From Bretschneidera sinensis (Eukaryota > Streptophyta > Magnoliopsida > Brassicales > Akaniaceae): 64,000 nt of DNA. Under the pieces are notes generated by a model. It saw only the letters and a program-made list of their open reading frames with translations. It was not told the origin of the DNA and ran no database searches. This document shows positions 22,801 through 34,800 of this stretch, in pieces (within the stretch, counting starts at the first letter, position 1; each line of letters begins with the position of its first letter). Where the stretch lies: positions 141,129,328 to 141,193,327 of the forward strand of contig CM043700.1 in the NCBI GenBank assembly GCA_023935145.1. The letters run 5' to 3'. The translations under genes were made by a program, and so were the position numbers.

Positions 22801-25800
22801 GTAGATGTTACCTTTGTGAAGAGGAGGCCAAATTTGTTTGTCAGCATCTTTTGAGATGCTCTTTCACTAGACAATAATAGGAGGTGGCTCTTAGTGTGGT
22901 GGGTATCCAATGGGTTGTCGCTGGCTCTATTTAAGCCTTTCAAGGGGAAATGTTGTCTTGGAGCGTTTTGAGAGCTTCAAAACAAACAAGGTCTATTCCT
23001 TGAACCCCCATTCAATATTTTGGTTTATGTGGAATGAAAGGAATAGGCGAGCATTTGATGGTGAGGAAAGACCTATAGCCTCCATATAGATGGTTAAATA
23101 CTTTTAACCTTTTGTTTAAGTTTTTTTTTTTTTAATGATGAGGGCCTTATAGACCTCATTGATATACTATCTCGTAGATAGTTTTTTTTTTTTTTTTTTT
23201 AAATGGATGACACCCCTTTGGTGCCCTTGAAATACAGTGTTTTAATTACAAAGTAAATGATTCTTTGGCTGACATTTCATTTGGCGCCTGCCGTAGCTTT
23301 ATTCTTCAGTTAGGTTACCTTAGTTTGTTGTTATAATTTAAGATCAAGGGCTTTGATATAGTTGCCTAGCACACAGCTTTAATGTGGTTTGCCTTGTTTG
23401 AATGTCTTAATGATGTAGATCTTGAATTTGGTCAACCAAAGTGATCTAACTAGGTTAATCACTTGTTACCAGGCAAGACATCCATGTACTTCAACTAGAT
23501 TGACATTTTAAAAAAATATTTGATGAATAAGGGAAATGGCATAAATTAGCTCTTTTTTAAGTGATGATATACGGTTGTTTCATTTTTCATTAAACTTTAT
23601 TGCATTATGTCAGCCAAATAATTTTGAAGTTTCGATCTAGAAAAAAATGCAGAAATTTCTACGAGGAAGCGTGTCCCCGATAAATATGGAGATTGTAAAC
23701 AGTTTGGGAGAAACACTTTCGTTGCATCATGATGAACGTAGGCTTGAGCTTATCGAAAATTTCTGTGACTTCAAGTTGTCAGAGCTTATAGGAAGTCGCA
23801 GTGATTTCAAGTTGTCTGAACAAGAATGCCAAAAGTTGCAGGTCGATCTTCACTTATTTTTTTTTAACTCTCTCTTTTTGCTCTCTAACTCACATCCAAG
23901 GGACTTATAAACAATAAATTTCACCCAAGGGGTAATTATCTGTTTTTTTGTTAATTACATTACTCTGGTTTCTGAATTATTAATCATTACTATTTAACTG
24001 ATTTTATGTCACGTAAATGACTTTGCTATTGTGATTTTGTAGAAAGAATTTCACAAACGAGAAAGCGTATCTTCATTTAATATGGAGATTGTTAGCAGTT
24101 TGGCAGAAACGTTCTTGATGCACCCGGACGAGTATATGCCTTGGCTGGTTGAAAGTTGCAGTGATTTTCCAATGTCGAATACACTATTCTTTTTGGTCCT
24201 GATGCAGTCGTTTCTGATGCTAAAGAATGGTATGCTTTCCATTTTTCACTCTTTTTTATGCTTGATATGAAATGTGAAGTTCTAGTTTTTAATAAACATT
24301 TTCGGGTATTTTATTTTTAGTTTTAAGTTGCTATTCTTTTGCTAACACAAAATTTTAGAATGCGCCGACCACCAAACTAGTACTAGAAGCTATTCTACTG
24401 TTGTCCGTTATTTCTTCTTTTGGGTGGTCCATGGAGTATCTACTTGTTGGATAAGTAGCAAACGGACGATCTGGATTTAGATTTATATTTGTTTGGCAGT
24501 GGTGTCATGTTCTTCAGCATTCCATGTCATAATCACATGCTTGCATTGTGTTTAGAATCAGCAATCTGTGTGTATATCTTGTTATGAGACTTATATATTT
24601 GGAGATGAGTTTTGTAGGTTGCATTTCACTTATACTGTACTAGTTCCGGAATGTGATGTTGATAGGCCATGTTATATTTTCCTGCATGTTCTTATCAAAA
24701 AATATATTTTCCTGCATGTTAGGAAGTGGCCAATTTTTGGCACTTTTTGAAGTTTGCTTTACGGTTCTGAAGACTGAGTGGGAAGTTCTTGAGTCCGCGG
24801 TTGATGTTTCTTTGAAAGAGGTATGAGAGGAAGTTTGCTTCACTAATATAGTTCCAGATTATATTTCCTATCTTGATATTCTTGTTAATTCAATGTCTTA
24901 TCAAAACAATTCTTCTTAATTCAATGTGTTTTTCTACTTTTGATTGGCAGTTGCAGAAGTGCAAATGCAGAGAACTCCTATATCAGTTGTTTGATACTGA
25001 TGTCAATACATTAAATGCAAAGATTCTAATTTGCCTATTTTGGAGGTTACTTGAGGCATTTATTTCAATGGCACCTGCAGATGTCTCATCGGTTGGTGAA
25101 ACCATCTCTCATTCCAATTTTTCCTTCACTTTTTACAGTTGTCTAAGACTGTTCTAGTTGTCACTTGCGTCATAGGTCAATTTTCTTGCATTGTTATTTA
25201 TCATTAATATGTTTACTTTCCACTCTTTCAGGTTGATAATGGAAACTGGGTCTGTGGACTTCGGGACTTGTTTTCCTTCTTTGCAGCCTCTCGTTTGAAG
25301 CATGTTTTCAAGGAACATCTTCACTACCTTGTTAAAGAATGCAGGATCTCTCCTGTTCGCTTTCTGTCCAGGTTCTTTACAGAAGAAGGTGCTTACTTGT
25401 GGTTCCTCCTTTGCTTTTTGTTATTTTATTCCTTCTAGTAAAAGGGTATTCTAATATCAACCTTTATACCTAGTGTAAAGAATATATCCATGTGTCTTGA
25501 TGATAGTTTTTTCTCAATGAATGCGATTCGGGATCTTATGTTCTTAGGTTTCATATTCTAATTTTCCTTTTATGCATGCAGGTTTTTCGACAAATGTTAC
25601 TCAGGGTCTTTATTTCTGTGTTTCATATTCTAGTTTTCTTATGGAGGAGTGATGGATGGGTTTACTTATTAGTTTTAACTTAGAAAAGTCATTGGCTTGC
25701 GTTAACGATTTTTTTTTATAAGTAAATGGTAGTGAAAAGTGGATACTCGAACTACTTTACATTAATATTTAGTGTTATTCTCATGACCTTGTTTTATTAA

Positions 25801-28800
25801 TAATATTTTAGTGAAGTCCAATGGAAAAGGCTGAAAGGGCGTTAATCTATGTAGAGCATTTTCTGAATACGGGTAGGGGAGGGATGGTTAATGGTATAGA
25901 TAGTGAACTCATGTGGGCCGTGTCATCACCTTTGAGATAGTATTGATAGATTTTATTTGATAGCTTGAACTAATCTAAATAACTTTTTCATCAACGGCTG
26001 AATATTTTTTGAGCTTAAATTTATCTGCATCAAGTTTATTGGTGGGCATTTTATTTCTACAGTGATGCATTTTCTGAGGGGTTAATGGAGTTTCTTTTTC
26101 AGTTCTTATGCACCAACTTTTGCTTATTTTAGATAGTGTCCTGTAACATATTGTTTTGATTTATCATTTTTGCGCTGAAGAATTTGTTCTCAGTTGCATA
26201 TTCTTATATCAGGATCTCATCTTGCAGATGTACCCATCGCAGTGCAAGTTGAAAGTCTTCATTGTTTTGCATATCTTTGTAATGAGGATGATAATAGGTG
26301 GCTGGTTCAGCTTTTGGCTGAGTTTCCTTCAGTTCTTGTTGCGTTGTCCAACGATAAGCAGGTTTAGCCTTCTTCTTTTTATCTTGCTCTCTGTCTATGG
26401 GTTTAAATGTAGGGACTATGCTCTTGGAAGTGCTTTCTCGATTCTTGTCTATCAAATATTATTTGTTTCCCATCTGCTTTAGATATATTATGGCTTGGTT
26501 CTTTTCTCTCTTTTCAGGATATTAGGATTGCCGCCATGGGCTGCATTGAAGGTCTATACACATTATGGCGTCGTGTTGACTTCTCTAGCAAGAAAAATGG
26601 TATCCGCATTTGAGAGTAGAACTTTTTTGTGCCCTAGTATGATTTTCCTTATTTCAGTTCTAAATTGATATATCTGGAGCAGGGAACACTGCAGTCTGGA
26701 GTCATTTTCTTGATGAACTTTTGGGCTTGATGGTTCAACAAAGAAGACTCATAATATCAGACAAAAGTTTTCTTTCTTCTTTCTTGACCTCATTGCTCAG
26801 CTCGTCCCACAATAGCCTTCTGGTGCCACGAAATATTGAACAAAGGTATTCATCCAATTTATTTGTTGTGATAATAATTTACTATTATCTTCTATCCTTA
26901 ATTGATAAGAGACTTGCCACACTCCCACTCTTAGACCCAAAAATATATTTAGTTGAGCACTATGAGGATCACCCATGTATAGCATAAAACACATATTTCA
27001 CCAGGCTATGTAGGAGCTTGAAGTCTGTCCGTCAAAAGTGTTTAAGTACTATTACTCATGTCCAACATTGGTAGTGCAATCAGGAAGATCTTGGTATTTA
27101 TAAGGCTCGATGATCTCAAAAGTTACATTGGTTAACGCTTTTGGGATGAGCACAGTGTTACGAATGGTATCATAGCCGATGCAAATTCACTGTCATGTGG
27201 ACGTGTGGGTATTTTGGCTGGGTATGAGCTTATGGTGGTATTTAGGCTCTCCAACACGACGAAACCATTGGTCTGATTTGCGTTTGTGATTTATGTGATT
27301 TCTGTCCTCCACTTTTAAAGGGGGGTTTGTGATGTCAAAAGTAATATTGGCTAGCACTTTAGGGTGATGGGCTTGTGGTGCTACACATGCTGCTTATTAT
27401 AGATGGAATAATGTTTCTTTTGTTTTTAATTTCCCATTCAATAGTTACTATTTTTTCAATAAGTAAAATATTAAGTAATTATTACTATTATCTCAATTTT
27501 TTGTATTTATAAATAATGGAAGCTTATCTAAAACCTAATAACATTGAAAGTGTGTGGTATGGCCGTGGAGGCCTTTGCTCAATGGTTAAGGTTGAGGCGA
27601 TCGATCCTAAAAGTCCCAGGTTCTAGTGATGTGTTCTTTTATCAATAAAAAACATCGAAAGTGTGGTCTGATTGGTAAATATTAGGGGAAGGCTGAGGTG
27701 AACTAATTGCATTGATTGATGCCATATATTGTTGGCAAAACATAATACTCCAAAACCTTAATGTTGTTTCTTTTATTGCCTTTATACGTTTAATTTGGGT
27801 TTTGGTAATTGTGACTATTGATTGATCAACAAAACAAGTCACTTCAGAATTTACAACGAGTGATCTGCAGTTGGCAGCTGTCCTCGCATTCACTAATGAA
27901 GCTTTGGATTTTAGGTTTCTAATAACATGAAGAGTTATATTTGGCAGAACAAAATCATGAGTGCTTGGGTAGTGAGTTTTTTGGGCTGTTGAATGTTTTA
28001 TCTGTTGAACTAAATAGGTTTCTGCCTGGTTTAGATTTATGTGCTGGACACGTATGGATAGCTTCTGCTTGTTGCAGTTACAGGCGCAGTAGGCTTATGT
28101 GACCGCTTGGTGCTCTACTTATACAAATTTACTTACATAAAAAAGGCTTATGTTACTGGCTATGTTGTTACATGATTCTTTTTATGATAACTGATGATAT
28201 AACTTTTAAGTCTCTCATCAACTGAATTTTGTTCAATATATCATCATTATCATCATCATTTTTGTTTTTTTTGAAGTATTTAGTATTTTCTTTCTATTGA
28301 AGTAAATAATCGTGTTTTCCCGTTGATGTTCTATTTCAGATTTGATCAATCTACAAAAGAAAATATTATTGCTTTCATCTTGGGCTCTGCTTTAAGACTT
28401 TGTGCATATGGGAAGGTTTGCTCTCTCTTCGCCTGTTCACTATGTCTTACAAGTTTGCTTTGCTTTTAGGTGCCTAAGTAATTTTTAAACGGTGATTCTT
28501 TATCGAGGAAGATGTATTGTTATTTAGGTCTTTGTGTCAATGTACATAGAAGTGATGTTTAATTGGAAGGAATTGGATGCAGTTGATATATACTTTTTTT
28601 CTTTGGCAGCTAGTGGTGCTATCATTGCTTAAAGGTCTGGGCAGTGCACTTCTGCGAGTTAAAGATGCCGAGTCATTATTGTCTCTACTTCTGAAAAGAC
28701 GCAGTCAATATTATTTTGAGCTGGACAAATCATCCCGAAAACTCTCACAAATTGAAGTCGAGATCTTGTGCCTTCTTTTGGAGGTATACAGATATTACTT

Positions 28801-31800
28801 TTTATTTGTTTTGACCATCAAATCTGGGAACTTCATCTCATACTTCTGATGTTGGATGAAAATTTCATTTATGCCTTTACCAGATCTGTACTGTGCCCTC
28901 TTCATCATTTAAAGGACCTGTTCTTGAAGATTATTTATTGAAGGTTTTGCAAGTAAGAACATTTTTCAATGGGAATTTCATTTCTGCCCGTACTAGAGCT
29001 GTTCTAACATTTGTTTTGCATTATTTGCTCTTCCAGTTGGATTGTATGTCTCCAGAAGACCCAGCAATCGTACGTCCCTGCATTACTGTTTTGCAAAATC
29101 TAAGCAGGGTTTTTGGTGGATTGAAGAGTGAGATACAGGTTATTCTTATTTCAGATGATATGACATTATGTGCAACGTTTTACTTGAAAAGTCTAAGTCT
29201 TAGCTTTTCTTGATAACTAGTTTGTGTGGCCTTGGCGTATGGCATAAAATATAAATGGTAGTATGACATATTTAGTTATGATTTGGATATTGATGTAATA
29301 CTGTTGTACCCATCAGATATGCTTTCAGAAATACACATTGCAACCTTGCTAAAGAATATATGAATGTTTTTCTTTTTTGTCTAAAGGAAAAAGAACTATT
29401 AATAATAACTTTAGCTTTTCTGTGATCTTAGAATCTATACTATTATATTAAGTGAGCAACCTTTTTTTTCCAATAATCTATGTTTTTTGGGTAGAAGGAA
29501 TATATCATTTCTATTCATTTCTGGAGCAGGATTGCATGTTTCGTGGGCTTATACTTCTGTTTCGGAGCGCTAACGGCGATATACAAAATGCAACCAGAGA
29601 GGCTGTGCTGCGCCTGAATGTTTGTGCTCTCTCTCTCACCTTGTTTTATTTTTCTTGCTTCTTGCAATGGATGGGTTATATTTAGCACTTGTCAATAATT
29701 CTTGGATTGCATAGGTATTTGATTATGCTACTTGTGTAAGCTTTAGATATTTTCCTTCTCTACAAAGCTTATAGTTTACAACAAAACTGGAAAATGCTAT
29801 ATATAATTTTGATGGCAATAAAAACCTGTTTTCTGTATGGTTGCTTATTTTTCTAACATGACTGTTACCTCTTTCCTGTGTGCTTATTTTTTGAGTTTTT
29901 CCCCTGGTGAAAATTACAACTTGAAAGCTCTACTATCTTGTATAATATGGAGTAATATTTTTTCTGCTGCCAATAGTTATGTATGGCTTGAAAAGGATCA
30001 AAATTTTTCGTGGATGCAACAACAATCAAGAAAAAAATGTTCTTTCTTTACAAACTAAATGTTGAATATGAAATTCAAGATAAGCTTGAGACAAGTTTGT
30101 AGCTTTTTTTTCCTGCTTGTATTTTGAATTGTGTGGAATATGTTATCAATGTCAGAGTTAAGGTTTCTTTATGATTTCCTTCCTGTTCATCAGAGCAATG
30201 TGGTGATACCTGTGTGACACACTACTGGATATTGCAGATTTCTTGCTCCCCAGTAGGTCGCGCACTTGATCTTATATTGGAACAGGAAAGTCTTGTAATT
30301 GGTTCATTTTGGAAGAAGAAAAAGAAATCAATCAAGCATCTAAAGGGCGATCTACACCAAGATGTGCTTTATAGAGGAGAAAAAGCTCTCTGTTTCCTCA
30401 GCTCACTCCTTGATATATTGCTACTGAAGAAAGACATAACAAACAGGTGCTTTTTTTAGTGGGTCTTATATTTTGTTTTTGAATCAGTGACCCTGCCATT
30501 TCATGAAACCAGTGCTGCTGGACTAACTTTATCATGATTCATTGATTTTAGGGATTCTCTTATAGGGCCCTTATTTAAGCTTCTCAAAAAATTTCTATCG
30601 CACAAGTGGGTGCATAGTGCTCTTTCACAGGATGACTTGTGCATCCAAGCTTCATCTGATATTTCTCAGAGCATTTCTAGTAGAACATGTTACATCCAAC
30701 AGACACTGTTGTTAATTCTTGAAGATATTTGTGCTTCACTTATGAGTGCTACTCCTCTAAAGGTATGCTTTTGATCTCGTGGAATTGGATTATGTTGTGT
30801 AACATACCTTTAGGTCCTCCCTCCTCACTTGATTTTTTCTTATCAATCGTGTAACACATCTTTCTTGGCAGGATGACATATTAAATGAAATCGACATCAA
30901 AATGTTAGTTGAGTTTGCTCATTTTGTGAAGGATGGAGTCACGTGCAACCATGTCTTCTCGTTGTTATCTTCAATTGCTAAGGTTGTTCCAGAGAAAATT
31001 TTGGAGCATATAATAGATATACTTACTGTTATCGGAGAATCAACAGTCACACAGGTTTGTTATATTTATTGCCCTGATGTAATTGAATGCACTGAGTTTT
31101 CTTTGTTGCAAATATAGTTATCTCTATTTAAGCAATATGGACTTCGTAAAAATCCCGCAGATTCACCCGTTATCAAATATTTCGTTGGAAGTTTCTAATT
31201 AGAACCTCAATTTAGTGAGAGTTTCTAATTTTAGTCTCACTTTAGTGTTCAGTTGCCCAATGGTGTTTGTGGTTTCTGAGTCAAGTTGTCAAACTTATCC
31301 TCATTCTTGAGATTGGGATTTTATATTTTATTGACTGATTATGCTCTGATTCTCCACGTCTCTAGATTGACAACCATTCACAGCGGGTTTTTGAGGATCT
31401 TATATCCACGATTGTTCCCTACTGGCTGTCTAAAACAAACAATGCCCAAAAATTGCTTGAAGTAAGTTTGTCTGATGATTTTTCTGTAGCCAAGCTATGT
31501 GATTGAAGGTATTGCCTGATGTTGACTTTCATTTGGTTGGTTTTCATTTTCAGATATTTATGAATGTATTGCCTGCTGTTGCTGAGCATAGGAGGCTGCC
31601 AATTGTTTTATTCCTATTGAGGTATTATTGGAATTTAAAATTAAATTGTTGCTCTTGGTTCTTCAGCTTCTGCTTAAGTAGACATGTTTTTTTTTTCTGC
31701 AGGACTTTGGGGGAATGCAATAGCTTGGCTTCGTTTCTTGCTCTCCTTTTCCGTTCTTTAGTTTCAAGGAAAGGATTATCTTGCCTCGATGATTCAAACG

Positions 31801-34800
31801 CTTTAGACAGTTTTACATTTCTTGCACACAGAGAGTGGGAGTATGCCTTTGCAGTGCAAATATGTGAGCAGTATTCATGTATGATATGGCTTACCTCCCT
31901 GGTGACAATGCTTCAGCTAATTGGAATGGCTAATCCGTGCCAAGAACTGTTTGTTGAATTGCTATTTGCAATGGAATTTATTCTACAAAAATTGCAAGAT
32001 CCACAATTTGCATTCAAGCTCGAATCAAGGGAGGATTCAGGTGACATCCAGGTAGAGCTGATGTAACTTTGTGGTTCTGCAATGCCTGCAGTCTTAAAGA
32101 TATAGTCACTATGATCAGAACTCTTAAATATCTTCCTTTATACTTATTTGATTTCATTTTGCTTCAACAAATTGTTTATTTTTAATACATAATACTTCAA
32201 GTGTGTCCTATTCTATATGGAAGGAAAAGAAAACTGTTCATCATTTCAAAATTCAAACGACATTCACATTCTATGATTTGTGACACAAAATGTTACAGTG
32301 CTTTAAGACAGGCATGTTACCAAAATACCGCACACAGGATGCAGCACATGCATGTGGTTTCGCAGTATTATAAATTTTTCTATATTTTAGTCTTTTTGTT
32401 ATAGTTTCTTTCTTTTGAGAAGAACTGTAATAAGATCACGGTCATGAAATTAATTGATATATGCAAGTTTCAGTAGATTGCAGAACGCCTGGTCTTTCTG
32501 CTCGATTTATTGTAAGGAGTTGAATGTGTCCAAAAATTTCTTTCGAGGTAGAAACCTATGATGGCTGTGAAAGAATACTTTTTTTTTTTTGAGAAAACAC
32601 TTTCCCAATGAGGATCTGTGTTCCATGTAGTGATTGACTCTCTTATAAAAAAATGTAGTATTGACTCTGAACTGTGCGAATTGGATTTAGTTAATGGAGC
32701 TCCTAGTCTACCATTTTCATACTTGAAGTTAGTGTTTTATTGCATTTGGTTTGGACCTCTCCTCCCCTTAAAGATGGAGTTTATTGCTTTAATCTTTTGT
32801 TGAGGAAAGCTGTAGGCATGGGAGACACATTGTTCACATTAGAGAAAATGTATTAACTGCCATCGATAATTTCTCACTTTGCATTTGTAGTAGTCCAGCA
32901 TGTAATCTATTTACATATAGTAACTTCTTAGGTGATCTATTTTGCAGAGAAAACTCCAGGAACTTATGGAGGGGATTATTTCTCTCATGCAATTGGTTGA
33001 TGCAAGGAGAAAGCAAATACGTATTCCTCATGGAATTAGGAAGGAGTTAAAGGCCCGCATGCATGCTGTCTTGAGGACTATCAGAGTGGTCATGGTTCCT
33101 GCAGCATACTTTGAAGGCATCATTAATTTGCTTGGCCATACAGACAGCAATTTGAGAAAGAAGGTATTTGAATATTTACTTTCATGTGGCCTCCATGTGT
33201 AAGCAATAATGGTTAGGAGCTTCTTGTCTCCATTGAACGGAGGGAAATTATCCGAACAAGGTTCCTGAGAGGATACTTTGAATGCTTAAAATGTTAATTA
33301 ATAGAAAACCAATTACAATTTTTTTCTTTGTGATTTTGGGTAGTATTTGAGTGTGTCGGGTTTCCTGTAGAATGAAGTCAAAAAATTGTTTGTCCCTGGT
33401 AGCACTCAAAAAAATTGTGTTTATACTGTGGTGCAAGATTTGGGTATAGTAGAATCACAGGCTACTAGTGATCATAGACTTTTACATTTTTTTCTGTTTG
33501 TCTTCATGATTGGTTTACTTATCTTAAGTTACACTTGTAAGCAGGCTCTTGGTCTTCTATGTGAAACGGTGAAGGACAATGACCCAGCTAAACCGAAGCA
33601 TAATGGGAGAAGAGTACTAAATCCAAATTTACGTAATCCTTGGTTCCAATTCAATGAGAGTTCTCTTGAATATTTTGGCAAGATGTGTTTGGAAATTGTT
33701 CGGCTAGTTGATGAAGTTACTGATCAGTCGAATACTGCCTTGAAACTGGCAGCAGTTTCAACACTGGAAGTATTGGCTAGCAGGTTTCCTTCTAATCATT
33801 CAATTTTCAGCTTGTGCCTCGCATCTGTTACAAAAAGCATTGGTTCGCAGGACTTAGCGGTCTCTTCCAGCTGCCTTCAAACAACTGGAGCTTTGATCAA
33901 TGTGCTTGGACCAAGAGCACTGGCTGAGCTTCCTTGTATAATGAAGAATGTTATAACAAAGTCTCGTGAAATGTCTTCGTGTTTGCCTGTAAAATCTATA
34001 AGTGATGATAATACAACTTTGAGAGAATCTCTTATGCTGTCTATTCTTGTTACTTTGGAGGCAGTTATTGACAAACTTGGTGGTTTTCTAAATCCATATC
34101 TCGAAGATATAATAGAACTTATGGTGCTTTGTCCTGAGTATGTGTCAGAATCATCTCTGAAGCTGAAAGTGAAAGCTGATGTAGTACGAAGATTCCTCAC
34201 TGATAAAATTCCAGTAAGTCATTAACACACACACAGACATCATCTATATATGTATTTTACATATAAAATATGTCTGTATGTATATATATCTTTAATATGA
34301 AACTCCTTATTCTGCTCATGTATTCTGCCAATTATTCCAACACCAACAACAATTTTTCTTTTCCAGGTTCGTCTTGCTCTGCAACCTTTGCTAAAGATAT
34401 CCTCTGGTTCTGTTGAGTGTGGGGATTCAAGCTTGGTAATTGCTTTTGAAATGCTAGCAAATTTGATTGGTACAATGGATAGATCATCTGTTGGTGGCTA
34501 CCATGGAAAGATTTTTGACCATTGCTTGCTGGCTCTTGATCTTCGCCGTCAACACCCTTTTTCAGTTCAGAATATTGATGTTGTGGAGGGAACCATTATC
34601 AATGCGATGATTGCTTTGACTATGAAACTTACTGAGACTATGTTCAAGCCGCTTTTTATCAGGAGTATTGAATGGGCAGAGTCAGAGGTTGACGACAATT
34701 CTGTTAGTGGAAACAAAAGTATAGATAGGGCAATATCTTTTTATGGTCTAGTGAATAAACTTGCTGAGAATCATCGGTGAGTGAATTCATTTTGTGTTTA

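Noticed and set aside
26156..26482. 108-codon open frame on the plus strand
   Set aside because: It overlaps HEATR1 exon 21 in a different frame and continues into introns.
33877..34200. 107-codon open frame on the minus strand
   Set aside because: Antisense shadow of the long HEATR1 exon 36.
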